Positions 1 to 8,875 of a stretch of 64,000 nt of DNA are shown in pieces. A model generated the notes under the pieces. The model saw only the letters and a program-made list of their open reading frames with translations. It did no database searches and was not told the DNA's origin. Each line of letters opens with the position of its first letter. Position 1 is the stretch's first letter. This DNA is from an uncultured Bacteriovorax sp. (GTDB lineage Bacteria; Bdellovibrionota; Bacteriovoracia; Bacteriovoracales; Bacteriovoracaceae): NCBI GenBank assembly GCA_946481315.1, contig CAMLMH010000001.1:186001-250000 (forward strand). The letters are read 5' to 3'. Made by a program: the position numbers and the translations under genes.

Positions 1-1265
1 AAGTGATGTTTAACTTTCGCAATATTCTCATGCGCGATCTGGAAGAGATCTCCCATTTGAAAAGTTCAGAGTCTGGAAAAAGTTTCGAAGAAGGAAAGGC
101 TGGTCTTTTAAAAGGGATCGAAGTTTTAGAATTTGCCATCGCTCTACAGAATATGGATCTCGGTGGAAAAGTTGAAGTCTCCCGCGGAGTGAGCTGTGAA
201 TATCGTCGTGAACCAGTCGGTGTCGTTGCCAACATTACTCCTTTTAATTTCCCGGCCATGGTTCCAATGTGGACGATTCCTATTGCTCTTACTTTAGGTA
301 ATGCTTACATCTGGAAACCTTCAGAAAAAACACCACTGACTTCGATGAAAATTGCAGCTGCTCTAAAAGAAGCCGGTCTTCCTGATGGATTGTTTCAGGT
401 TTTGCAAGGTGGAAAGGAAACGGTTGAGGCGATTATCGATCACGAAGCAGTTAAAGCTATCGGGTTTGTTGGTTCAACAAAAATTGCCAAAATGGTTTAC
501 GACCGCGGAACTCTTTTAGGTAAACGTGTTCTTGCTCTTGGGGGAGCAAAAAATCATATCGTACTTCTTCCTGATGCTAATCCGGAAATAGCCGGAGTGG
601 GAATCAGCGATTCATTCACCGGTTGTGCCGGTCAGCGCTGTATGGCCGCTTCTGTTCTTCTGGCGGTTGGTGATAAAAAAGACACAGATAAACATATTGA
701 AAAAATTATTGAACGGGCCAAGTCGCTTCAGCTTGGAAAAGATATGGGAGCGATCATTACCAGCGCCCAGGTTAAGTTTTTAAAAGACGCTATCTCTAAA
801 GCAGAAGCGGCAGGAGCAAAAGTTCTGCTGGATGGGCGAACTGCTACTCCACCAAAAGGGATGGAAGAAGGTAACTGGATTGGGCCCACAGTTCTGGATA
901 ACGTTCAGCCTGGTTCAGAAGCAGCGACTGTTGAATTATTTGGACCGGTTCTTAGTATTGTTCGCTGTAAAGACATTACCGAAGCCATGAAAATTGAAAA
1001 CAGCGTGACTTATGGAAATGCCTGTTCCGTTTTCACTTCAAGCGGAGCACTCGCGGAAAAAGTTATTAAAATGGCTTCGACTGGGATGGTTGGTGTAAAT
1101 GTTGGTGTTCCTGTTCCACGTGAGCCGTTTTCGTTCGGTGGAGTCAATGCTTCTAAGTACGGTCATGGTGATATCACCGGAATTCACTCCCTGGATTTCT
1201 GGTCGAACATAAAGAAAGTCACGGTTAAATGGGAAAAACAAAACGACAACAACTGGATGTCTTAA
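1..1265 (+). CDS. mmsA: CoA-acylating (methyl)malonate-semialdehyde dehydrogenase, 5' partial
   Basis: Aldehyde dehydrogenase superfamily enzyme that converts (methyl)malonate semialdehyde, NAD+ and CoA to acetyl- or propionyl-CoA plus CO2. The frame is open to the window edge. About 420 residues are visible against roughly 490-500 in the family, so the N-terminal ~80 are missing; the GTG/ATG at 3-8 are internal codons. The nucleophile Cys lies in GQRCMA (visible residue ~213). The ELGGK motif of ordinary aldehyde dehydrogenases is LGGAKNH (~179-185), the form seen in CoA-acylating members, which lack the usual general-base Glu. It lies 18 bp upstream of the URC1-like gene. Malonate semialdehyde is an expected URC intermediate, so this enzyme probably feeds uracil carbon to acetyl-CoA. 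Family assignment is firm; substrate is inferred. Confidence 0.9.
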   Translation, partial: VMFNFRNILMRDLEEISHLKSSESGKSFEEGKAGLLKGIEVLEFAIALQNMDLGGKVEVSRGVSCEYRREPVGVVANITPFNFPAMVPMWTIPIALTLGNAYIWKPSEKTPLTSMKIAAALKEAGLPDGLFQVLQGGKETVEAIIDHEAVKAIGFVGSTKIAKMVYDRGTLLGKRVLALGGAKNHIVLLPDANPEIAGVGISDSFTGCAGQRCMAASVLLAVGDKKDTDKHIEKIIERAKSLQLGKDMGAIITSAQVKFLKDAISKAEAAGAKVLLDGRTATPPKGMEEGNWIGPTVLDNVQPGSEAATVELFGPVLSIVRCKDITEAMKIENSVTYGNACSVFTSSGALAEKVIKMASTGMVGVNVGVPVPREPFSFGGVNASKYGHGDITGIHSLDFWSNIKKVTVKWEKQNDNNWMS

Positions 1266-1283
1266 AATAGAGGTAGAGAGAGT

Positions 1284-2555
1284 ATGAGTACAGACACAGC
1301 AGATAAATTCAAAAGATCAGCGCACGTCATTCTTACGTCACATTCCAAGCAGGTTTATAAACACAGCCTGCCGATTCATTGGGGAGCAAAAAGTCCGGTT
1401 GAACGAGGACCAGTCATTGCTTCACTGACTGATGTAAAAGAAAGAAACGCGATCGGAACACATAGTGGATCTTATTCTGTCTATCGTGCCCTATCTATTG
1501 CTCAGGGGAAATACGACACTAACCATAAGCCAGATCTTCACAACACGGAAAGCCCGGTTGATATCGGGCCATATGAATCGTGGTTTGAGCCGGAGAAAAT
1601 GGTTTCAATCGATCCATGGGGATTAGATGTTCAGATTAATTTCAAAGATTATTTTGAAAAAGGATATGACATTCGCCCAACGATCTCGGTCACTCAAGCT
1701 CACTTGCAATTACCGGAAATCCATACAGCCATTGAAGCCGGTCGCTTGAAGGTTGATGGGAAGATCATTAAAGAAAACCGTGATATTAAAGTTACCAAAG
1801 TGGCCATAGAGCCAGTGTGGTACTTACCGGGAATCGCAAAACGTCTCGGCGTGGATGAGGGAGAGCTCAGAAAAATTTTATTCCAGGAAACTGGAGGAAT
1901 GTTTCCTGAACTGGTCACTAGACCTGATTTAAAAGTTCTCCTTCCACCTATCGGAAGCACGACTGTTTATATTTTCGGAAACCCTGCAGACCTGGCTAAA
2001 CCAGAAGTGGAACTGACTTGCCGTGTGCACGATGAATGTAATGGATCAGACGTTTTTGGATCTGACATTTGTACTTGTCGTCCTTATCTGATTTATGGAA
2101 TTGAAGATGCAGCAAGAACTGCTCAGCGTGGAGGAGTTGGCATCATCGCTTACTACCGTAAAGAAGGAAGAGCGCTGGGTGAAGTAACGAAGTTCCTTGT
2201 TTACAATGCCCGTAAACGTCAGGAAGGCGGCGATTCAGCTGCAACTTATTTCCGTCGTACTGAATGTGTCGCCGGTGTTGAAGATGCCCGCTTCCAGGAA
2301 CTCATGCCGGACGTTCTGCAATTTTTCGGCATCAAGAAAATTCATAATCTGCACTCAATGAGTAATATGAAATATAACGCTATCATTAAGAGCGGAATTG
2401 AAGTTGTTAACCGCATTCAAATACCACCAGAACTTATTCCCGCAGACGCACAAGTTGAAATTGAAGCAAAAAAAGCGGCTGGTTACTTCACACCAGGTGA
2501 AGTCAAAAAAGGTGAAGAACTACAAAAAGTGAAAGGGAGACCGATTGATGAGTAA
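1284..2555 (+). CDS. GTP cyclohydrolase II homologue, URC1 type (uracil catabolism)
   Basis: 423 aa. The C-terminal half has the GTP cyclohydrolase II (RibA) fold, with zinc-ligand cysteines at 252, 263 and 265 (HDEC...ICTC) and a KEGR motif (~293-296). The N-terminal ~200 residues are an extension absent from riboflavin RibA. This long form is typical of the URC1 family, which acts in the URC pyrimidine-degradation route known from the yeast Lachancea kluyveri and found in bacteria. The gene lies directly before a DUF1688 (URC4) gene and uracil phosphoribosyltransferase, and no riboflavin genes are nearby, which supports URC1 over RibA. ATG 1284 follows a purine-rich GAGGTAGAGAG stretch. The exact reaction of URC1 is not settled; ring opening of a uracil derivative is inferred. 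Confidence 0.88.
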   Translation: MSTDTADKFKRSAHVILTSHSKQVYKHSLPIHWGAKSPVERGPVIASLTDVKERNAIGTHSGSYSVYRALSIAQGKYDTNHKPDLHNTESPVDIGPYESWFEPEKMVSIDPWGLDVQINFKDYFEKGYDIRPTISVTQAHLQLPEIHTAIEAGRLKVDGKIIKENRDIKVTKVAIEPVWYLPGIAKRLGVDEGELRKILFQETGGMFPELVTRPDLKVLLPPIGSTTVYIFGNPADLAKPEVELTCRVHDECNGSDVFGSDICTCRPYLIYGIEDAARTAQRGGVGIIAYYRKEGRALGEVTKFLVYNARKRQEGGDSAATYFRRTECVAGVEDARFQELMPDVLQFFGIKKIHNLHSMSNMKYNAIIKSGIEVVNRIQIPPELIPADAQVEIEAKKAAGYFTPGEVKKGEELQKVKGRPIDE

Positions 2556-3762
2556 TCAAAGTAACTATTCAGAAAAAGATCTGGATTTCCTTTTATCACC
2601 AGCAGCGATTCGCCAGAGCGCTGAAGCTATTTTCAAATTAACTCAGGAAGGTAAAACCCATTTCACATACCATCCGGATAAATTTAATGAAGTGGTGGAT
2701 TATGTCGTTGAAGTGATCAACGAAAATTATCCTACTCACAATATTCCGTTTCACTCCCGCTGGGGACATTTCCGTGTAGGAAATAGTGACAGGGTAGGTA
2801 CACAGCTGGAACCAAAGCTGGCCGAGATGGATAAACTCGAAAAGGCCAGAGTTAAACTGGATCTGGTTATCACTTCAGTCCTGCTTGATGCCGGTGCTGG
2901 TAGCAGCTGGAAATATCTTGAAGCCTCATCTGGGAAAACTTTCAATCGCTCAGAAGGATTGGGAGTGGCAAGCTTTTATCTCTTTATGGACGGAAGCCTT
3001 TCACATGAAGCTAAACTTCAGGCAACGGCTGAAGGATTACAGAGTTTAACCCGCGAAAAATTGGCCTCAGCTTTCCAGGTTAGTGAATCAAATCCACTGA
3101 TCGGTGTTGATGGCCGCTTATCGCTGTTAAAAAATCTGGGCAAAACTATCGCAGAAAAGAAAAATCTTTTTCCGGGCGGGCGTCCGGGAAGTTTAGTGGA
3201 TTATCTTCACTCAAAGTATGGAATGAGTTTTACAGGGCCTCAATTACTTCGCGCTGTGCTTGATGGATTAGGGGAAATCTGGCCGGGCAGAATTAAGGTT
3301 GCCGGCGTAAACCTGGGAGACATTTGGGCCTATAACAAAGTTCCCGGCGGACTTGCGGCTTTCCACAAACTCTCTCAATGGATGTCTTATTCATTATGTG
3401 AGCCACTTATGGAAGCCGGTTTTACCATCACTGAAGTTGAAAAACTCACTGGTTTAGCAGAATACAGAAATGGCGGACTATTGCTGGACCGTGGACTGGT
3501 AACGCTTACGGATAAAAAGTTGATTGATATGGATCATAGACCTGAATCGGAATTGATCATAGAGTGGCGGGGATTAACCGTTGCGCTCCTCGATCGCATT
3601 GGTGAGGCTGTTCAGAAAAAACTTAATAAATCTCCCTCAGAGTTTCCGCTGGCGAAAGTACTGGAAGGTGGAACCTGGTGGGCAGGCCGTAAAGCGGCCA
3701 GAACTTTACGCCCTGACAGCTCTCCTCCTTTGAAAATTGTCAGTGACGGAACGGTTTTTTAA
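2548..3762 (+). CDS. DUF1688 family protein, URC4 type (uracil catabolism)
   Basis: 404 aa, about the usual length of the DUF1688 family, whose yeast member URC4 is required for growth on uracil as nitrogen source. I see no catalytic motif from a characterised enzyme class. Trp- and Gly-rich blocks such as SRWGHFRVG (~70) and GGTWWAGRKAARTLRPD near the C-terminus are family-like. ATG 2548 is preferred over the in-frame TTG at 2545 because AAAGGGAGA lies about 9 bases upstream. It overlaps the preceding gene by 8 bp, so the two are probably translationally coupled. The neighbours (URC1-like before, uracil phosphoribosyltransferase after) fix its likely role. Biochemical activity is unknown. 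Confidence 0.85.
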   Translation: MSNQSNYSEKDLDFLLSPAAIRQSAEAIFKLTQEGKTHFTYHPDKFNEVVDYVVEVINENYPTHNIPFHSRWGHFRVGNSDRVGTQLEPKLAEMDKLEKARVKLDLVITSVLLDAGAGSSWKYLEASSGKTFNRSEGLGVASFYLFMDGSLSHEAKLQATAEGLQSLTREKLASAFQVSESNPLIGVDGRLSLLKNLGKTIAEKKNLFPGGRPGSLVDYLHSKYGMSFTGPQLLRAVLDGLGEIWPGRIKVAGVNLGDIWAYNKVPGGLAAFHKLSQWMSYSLCEPLMEAGFTITEVEKLTGLAEYRNGGLLLDRGLVTLTDKKLIDMDHRPESELIIEWRGLTVALLDRIGEAVQKKLNKSPSEFPLAKVLEGGTWWAGRKAARTLRPDSSPPLKIVSDGTVF

Positions 3763-3785
3763 AAAAATATTGCAGGAGTTTAGAT

Positions 3786-4415
3786 ATGAAAAATGTAACC
3801 GTAATTGAACACCCTTTGCTAAAGCACAAATTAGGTTATCTACGTGATAAAAATACCAATTCTGCTGAATTCCGCGAAATCGTCAAAGAAATTTCTAAAA
3901 TCCTCGCTTACGAAGCAATGAAAGACTGGAAACAGGTTGAAACAATTGGCATCGAAACACCAATTGCCAAAACAACAACTGACAGGATAATTAATCCACC
4001 TGTCGTGGTCTCAATCATGCGAGCAGGTAACGGTATGCTGGACGCGGTATTGTCGATGATACCAATCTCCAGCGCCGGATATATTGGTATCTACCGCGAT
4101 AAATTTATACGTAATACGGTTGAGTATTATTTCAAAATGCCTGAGAATGTTAAAGGTAAAGATATTTTGTTATGCGATCCGCTCATTGCAACTGCTGATA
4201 CTATAATTGCAGCCATTGATCGTCTTAAAAACTACGAAGTGGGAAAAATTAAAGTTCTTTCCATCCTTGCGAGTCGCTATGGTCTTGAAAAAGTTTTAAA
4301 CTTTCATCCGGACGTGGAAATTTATACATTGAATATAGAGCAGGATATGAATGAACATGGTTACCTGGTTCCGGGGCTCGGCGATGCAGGCGACAGGTTA
4401 TTTCAGACAAAATGA
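3786..4415 (+). CDS. upp: Uracil phosphoribosyltransferase
   Basis: 209 aa cytoplasmic enzyme making UMP from uracil and PRPP. The PRPP-binding stretch is DPLIATADT (131-139), where most Upp proteins have DPMLATGGS, so the loop is variant. The C-terminal uracil-recognition segment GYLVPGLGDAGDR is well conserved. GCAGGAG lies upstream of ATG 3786. It sits inside the URC-type operon, where the yeast counterpart is URC6/FUR1. In the URC route uracil is first converted to its nucleotide form, so this may be the entry step rather than a salvage enzyme only. It overlaps the next gene by 4 bp (ATGA). Function is firm; the metabolic direction is inferred from context. Confidence 0.92.
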   Translation: MKNVTVIEHPLLKHKLGYLRDKNTNSAEFREIVKEISKILAYEAMKDWKQVETIGIETPIAKTTTDRIINPPVVVSIMRAGNGMLDAVLSMIPISSAGYIGIYRDKFIRNTVEYYFKMPENVKGKDILLCDPLIATADTIIAAIDRLKNYEVGKIKVLSILASRYGLEKVLNFHPDVEIYTLNIEQDMNEHGYLVPGLGDAGDRLFQTK

Positions 4416-5026
4416 TGCTTAAACCATATATCATTGGTGTTTCAGGTGGCAGTGGCTCTGGCAAGACTTATTTTGCCAGAGAACTGCAACGTATTTTGGG
4501 TAACGAGATCTGCACTATTCTTTATCAGGATAATTATTATATTGATCAATCACATCGTTTTGACGGTGATGGTGGCTCAGTTAATTTTGATCACCCCAGC
4601 AGCCTGGATTTTGACTTACTGGCGCGTGGACTCTCTGAATTAAAAGCGGGCCTTCCCATCCAGGTCCCATTATACGATTTTGCAACTCACACAAGAAAAA
4701 GTGAATCTATCCAATGTCTACCTACCAAAATTATTCTGGTTGATGGTATTCTTATTCTTGATTCTGCCGTTGTTCGATCTCAGCTTGATGAAGCCGTGTT
4801 TTTCGATACACCTGAAGAATTAAGATTTCAAAGAAGACTAGAGCGTGATGTTCAGGAGAGAGGTCGTACTCCCGAAGGAGTAAGAAAACAATTTGAGCGT
4901 CAGGTGAAGCCGATGCATGATCAATTTGTTGAGCCATCTAAATATCATGCCAAAACAATTGTTAAGGATTTTGGTGATTATCATGAAGCTTTGGAGTTTT
5001 TTGTTAAAAAACTTAGTGCTATTTAA
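4412..5026 (+). CDS. udk: Uridine kinase
   Basis: 204 aa P-loop kinase phosphorylating uridine/cytidine to UMP/CMP. The Walker A GGSGSGKT lies at 12-19. YQDNYY, the DHPSSLDFDLL substrate segment and the RRLERDVQERGRTPEGVRKQ lid are all typical of Udk. Two adjacent ATGs (4412, 4415) are possible starts; the first overlaps the upp stop as ATGA. It completes the pyrimidine operon by supplying UMP from nucleosides. The following lipase-like gene begins within its 3' end, so the transcript probably continues. Confidence 0.92.
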   Translation: MMLKPYIIGVSGGSGSGKTYFARELQRILGNEICTILYQDNYYIDQSHRFDGDGGSVNFDHPSSLDFDLLARGLSELKAGLPIQVPLYDFATHTRKSESIQCLPTKIILVDGILILDSAVVRSQLDEAVFFDTPEELRFQRRLERDVQERGRTPEGVRKQFERQVKPMHDQFVEPSKYHAKTIVKDFGDYHEALEFFVKKLSAI

Positions 5027-5618
5027 AAAAGTCCTGCTGATAAATTGTCTTTTATTTCCCCTTGTATCTCTTAGCTCAACTCACATCCTTTTTTTGGGTG
5101 ATTCTCTCTCCGAAGGTTACGGTCTGCCTGAAGAGCAGTCATTTCCCCGGCTGGTTGAAAAAAAATTAAAGGCGCGTAAAAAGGATGTCGTTATTACAAA
5201 CGGAGGTGTTAGCGGTTCAACTACGGCCAGTGGACTGACCAGACTGAAGTGGCATCTGAAAAAGAAAACGGATATTGTCGTTCTGGAGCTCGGAGCTAAT
5301 GATGGTTTACGAGGTCTGAACATACCGGCTTCTAAAAAAAATCTGGTTGAAATTATCCGCTATGCGCGGAATAAAAAAATAAAAGTTCTTTTACTGGGAT
5401 TGTTGTTGCCGCCCAATTATGGCAGCAAATACGTTGAGCAATTTCGCAATATGTATTCGAGTATCAGCAAGGAAGAAAAGGTTCCCATGTTGCCCTTTTT
5501 GTTGGAACCGGTTGCCGGAAAGCCGGAACTTAATCTTCCTGATGGCATCCATCCTAATGCCAAAGGACATGAACTGATCGCTGATCTGGTAGCCCCTTTC
5601 CTGGAGAAACATCTTTGA
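4983..5618 (+). CDS. GDSL-family lipase/arylesterase, TesA-like, secreted
   Basis: SGNH hydrolase of about 211 aa. Its N-terminal hydrophobic segment (~14-31) is a signal peptide. Catalytic Ser sits in LGDSLSEG (residue ~41), block III in GANDG, and the Asp/His pair in DGIHPNAKGH near the C-terminus. E. coli TesA, a periplasmic thioesterase/lysophospholipase, has the same architecture and is also next to ybbA-ybbP. I chose ATG 4983, which overlaps udk by 44 bp; GTG 5016 would also leave a complete signal peptide, and the ATG at 4917 is too far inside udk. The stop overlaps the TTG of the next gene (TTGA). Family and export are firm; substrate is unknown. Confidence 0.85.
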   Translation: MKLWSFLLKNLVLFKKVLLINCLLFPLVSLSSTHILFLGDSLSEGYGLPEEQSFPRLVEKKLKARKKDVVITNGGVSGSTTASGLTRLKWHLKKKTDIVVLELGANDGLRGLNIPASKKNLVEIIRYARNKKIKVLLLGLLLPPNYGSKYVEQFRNMYSSISKEEKVPMLPFLLEPVAGKPELNLPDGIHPNAKGHELIADLVAPFLEKHL

Positions 5619-6274
5619 AAATTGAGATTAAAAAAGTAGAAAAAAAATTCACTCAGGGGAAAAATGTCATTCGCGTACTAAATGACGTTAACCTGCAGAT
5701 AAATTCCGGAGAAATTATTGCCCTATTGGGAAAATCGGGAAGTGGAAAAACGACAATGCTTTCGCTGATTGCTGGTCTGGAAAAACCAGACAATGGTTCA
5801 ATCATTATGGGAGACACTGATATAACGAAGCTTTCAGAAGAAGCTTTATGTGACTGGCGTGCTAAAAATCTGGGAATTATTTTTCAGCAGTTCCATCTGA
5901 TACCTCATTTGAGTGCATGTGAGAATGTCCAATTGTCTCTGGAAATAAATAATCATCCGGACAAATCTTTAGCTTTAAGCTGGCTGCAGAAAGTTGGGTT
6001 GGAAAATAGACTGGATCATTTCCCTTCAATGCTGTCTGGAGGTGAGCAACAACGGGTAGCCATAGCCCGCGCTCTGGCCTTTAATCCTCAACTGGTACTT
6101 GCTGATGAACCAACCGGCAACCTGGACGTAGAAACCGGAAAAAATGTCATCGAGACTCTTTTCAACATGATCAGAACGAATAAAACAACTATGATCTTGG
6201 TAACTCACGATGAAGAACTTGCACAAAAAGCCGACCGAATTGTCAGGCTTTCGGGTGGTCAATGTCATTCATAA
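5615..6274 (+). CDS. ABC transporter ATP-binding protein, LolD/YbbA type
   Basis: 219 aa nucleotide-binding subunit of the MacB/LolD class. Walker A is GKSGSGKT (39-46), the Q-loop QQFHLIPHLSA, the signature LSGGEQQR, Walker B LVLADEPTGNLD and the H-loop VTHD. TTG 5615 is the best start: GGAGA lies about 8 bases upstream and no closer ATG exists. The start overlaps the TesA-like stop. It pairs with the large FtsX-type permease that follows, mirroring E. coli tesA-ybbA-ybbP. Such systems usually extract lipids or lipoproteins from the inner membrane or transmit a mechanical signal rather than import solutes; the cargo here is unknown. Confidence 0.9.
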   Translation: MKIEIKKVEKKFTQGKNVIRVLNDVNLQINSGEIIALLGKSGSGKTTMLSLIAGLEKPDNGSIIMGDTDITKLSEEALCDWRAKNLGIIFQQFHLIPHLSACENVQLSLEINNHPDKSLALSWLQKVGLENRLDHFPSMLSGGEQQRVAIARALAFNPQLVLADEPTGNLDVETGKNVIETLFNMIRTNKTTMILVTHDEELAQKADRIVRLSGGQCHS

Positions 6275-8805
6275 AATTTTTCTGGCGAGATTTCAAATCA
6301 GACCGTGCCTTTAACAGTTTTTTTATTCTTTGTTCCACGCTGGGGCTTTTAGGCCTTCTGCTGGTAGAAGCTTTTAAAAATGGAATTGACGAAAAGGTTT
6401 CCAGCAATGCAAAGAATTTTATTGCTTCGGATTTATCGGTATCCACCCGCAGAATGTTTACTGCGGATGAAGCCCAGAAGCTGGAAGCTTATCTCGAGAC
6501 CAACAATCATCCTTATGCCCTATGGATAGAAACATATTCACTGGTATCGAAAGTTTCATCCGATCCTTTATCCAAGCTCGCTAACCTCAATTTTGTTTCG
6601 GAACAATTTCCTTTTTATGGAGGAGTTGTGCTGGATACAAAAGAGAGTAAGGGACCTGGGCAGTGGAATGAATTACATTCACGTCCTGTGGTCTGGATCA
6701 GCCGGGACTTCGCCTGGGAGCTTAATCTAAAACCAGGTGATAAAGTTAAGATAGGAGAGATGGAAGCAACTGTCGGGGCTTTAATTATTGAAGATAAGTT
6801 TTCTTCTTTTCGTGGATTCAGCCTGGCACCAAAGATTTTTATCTCTGAAAAATTTCTCAAGCAGACAGATCTGATTAAGTTTGGCTCAACAGCAACTCAT
6901 GCTTATGCAGTCAAATTGCATGACGACTCACAACTTGAAAGAACTCAGCAGGATATCAAAACGATGCTCAATGATCGGAGTATCCGGGTGAACGGGCCAA
7001 CAGAATCCAGTCAGCAAATCTCCCGTTCGCTTCTGCTTCTTGCGGATTACCTGAGCCTGATTACGCTCTTAACATATTTGTTGAGTTTGATAGGACTCTA
7101 TTATTTTTCACAGCATTTTCTCTCTTCTAAGCTCAAAGTTTTTTCAATTTATAAAGCCATGGGAGTTAAGACTTCTTTTCTTTTCAGAGTCAATTTTTCT
7201 CATCTGGTCACCTTAACACTCCTGTCCGTAATTACGTCTACTTTAATTGTTTCTCTTGTTCTTCCTTTTTTAGAAACTTTTTTTTCCAGCCTGGTAGGTG
7301 AAGATCTTATTTTTCGCCTTTCATCTTCTTCCTTTGCCAGAATGCTGGGTCTATCTTTTGGTGGTAGTATGCTGGCACTGGGTCCTCTTTACTGGGGTGC
7401 CATGCAAACTCCTGTAGCAGTAGTTTTCCAGGATTTGCCGGCAGAACTTAAGAGACTGCGTTTTTATTATTTTTTTCCGCTCCTCATCTACATCATCTTT
7501 CTTTCAATCTTCCTGGCCAATTCCATAAAAGTAGGGGGATATTTTGTAGGTGCACTAGGAGCAATCATTCTTTTGGCAGCAGCTTGTTTTAAGCTCTTTA
7601 CGCTAGTTCTTGACCGCTATTCTGAAAGGTTTAGTTTTTCCAATAAACACGCTTCTAAAACTTTAAGCCGGTATTTTACGTCATCTTTTACTGTTTTTAT
7701 CTGTTTGCTTTTGGGAATGACACTTACGACTTTTATTTTTCAGCTGGAAACATCACTGCGTTCAGAGTTCACTCAAACCTATGGTGATCGCAGGCCGGAT
7801 CTGTTCATGTTTGATTTGCAGGATTCACAGCTGGAGGCCTTTAATGAGCTCATAAAAAAAGAAAACTGGAAGCAAACACTTGCAGCTCCTATGGTCAGAG
7901 CACGTCTCATAAAAATTAACGATGAATTGACGACTAACCGGGCCGAGCAAACCGATGTTCAGTTTAGTACCCGTGAAGACGAAAATGCGTCCCGTATGCG
8001 CAACCGGGGAGTCAATCTGAGTTATCGCCATAAGCTTTCCTGGTCAGAACGGATTGTTGCAGGAAAATTTAATGGTGAAACTTGTGACTCCAATAAAGGT
8101 CCATGCGCAATTTCGCTGGAGCAATCATATGCCCGTCGACTGGGCGTCAATATAGGTGACCAGCTGTTGTTTGATGTGAGCGGAATCGAAGTTTCTGGTG
8201 TTGTGACCAGTTTGCGTAGGGTGAAGTGGACAAGCTTCGAGCCTAATTTTTTCATTTTGTTTCAACCAGGTGTTCTGGAAGAAGCTCCTAAAACTTTTCT
8301 CTCATCTTTTAAAGCAGAGACGGATCAGGAAAAACGCAAAGTGTTTTCTGTTATAGCTAAAAATTTCCCCAATGTTTCAGTTCTGGACGTATCCGAAATA
8401 GTAAAAAAAATTACAAATATTTTTGACCTGATGGCCATTGCAATAAAATTTATATCCATTCTTTCGCTGGCACTGGCCATGGTCGTATTAGTCGCAGTCA
8501 GTTTTAACCATCTTGATCTGCGTAAGCGGGAAATGAATCTCTACCGCTTATTAGGCTTGAGAACGAATGTCGTGGCTTCTATTTATTCCAAAGAGTTTGG
8601 TCTGATTGTCATGATCTGTATTATTCTTTCACTGGGGTTCGGGTCCCTTCTTACGGCAGTATTGATGAATAATGTTTTTGACAGCGAAGCCTTTTTCCGG
8701 ATTGGCTTTGTTTCTACTGCGATCCTGATTCTGGGATTATTTCTGGCTTTGATTGTTCGCTGGAAAGTTGGCCGAATGCTAATGAATAAAGAATATTTCA
8801 GCTGA
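6262..8805 (+). CDS. FtsX-like ABC permease, YbbP type
   Basis: 847 aa inner-membrane protein with the YbbP layout. It has one N-terminal transmembrane helix, a large periplasmic MacB-like domain (~45-245), a block of helices (~255-480), a second periplasmic domain (~510-715) and three C-terminal helices (~725-840). It overlaps the ATPase gene by 13 bp and is plainly its partner. The neighbouring lipase-like gene suggests a link to lipids or lysophospholipids, as proposed for tesA-ybbAP. No substrate can be read from the sequence. Confidence 0.88.
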   Translation: MSFIKFFWRDFKSDRAFNSFFILCSTLGLLGLLLVEAFKNGIDEKVSSNAKNFIASDLSVSTRRMFTADEAQKLEAYLETNNHPYALWIETYSLVSKVSSDPLSKLANLNFVSEQFPFYGGVVLDTKESKGPGQWNELHSRPVVWISRDFAWELNLKPGDKVKIGEMEATVGALIIEDKFSSFRGFSLAPKIFISEKFLKQTDLIKFGSTATHAYAVKLHDDSQLERTQQDIKTMLNDRSIRVNGPTESSQQISRSLLLLADYLSLITLLTYLLSLIGLYYFSQHFLSSKLKVFSIYKAMGVKTSFLFRVNFSHLVTLTLLSVITSTLIVSLVLPFLETFFSSLVGEDLIFRLSSSSFARMLGLSFGGSMLALGPLYWGAMQTPVAVVFQDLPAELKRLRFYYFFPLLIYIIFLSIFLANSIKVGGYFVGALGAIILLAAACFKLFTLVLDRYSERFSFSNKHASKTLSRYFTSSFTVFICLLLGMTLTTFIFQLETSLRSEFTQTYGDRRPDLFMFDLQDSQLEAFNELIKKENWKQTLAAPMVRARLIKINDELTTNRAEQTDVQFSTREDENASRMRNRGVNLSYRHKLSWSERIVAGKFNGETCDSNKGPCAISLEQSYARRLGVNIGDQLLFDVSGIEVSGVVTSLRRVKWTSFEPNFFILFQPGVLEEAPKTFLSSFKAETDQEKRKVFSVIAKNFPNVSVLDVSEIVKKITNIFDLMAIAIKFISILSLALAMVVLVAVSFNHLDLRKREMNLYRLLGLRTNVVASIYSKEFGLIVMICIILSLGFGSLLTAVLMNNVFDSEAFFRIGFVSTAILILGLFLALIVRWKVGRMLMNKEYFS

Positions 8806-8875
8806 AATTTTGTGTTTTTGGTGAGCAAGCTATATTCTTAATGCAACTATAACATTAATGGATTAGTTGATTAAA

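Noticed and set aside
1112..1127. Sequence resembling a parS site
   Set aside because: It matches only about 12 of 16 parS consensus positions and lies inside a conserved dehydrogenase coding region far from parAB.
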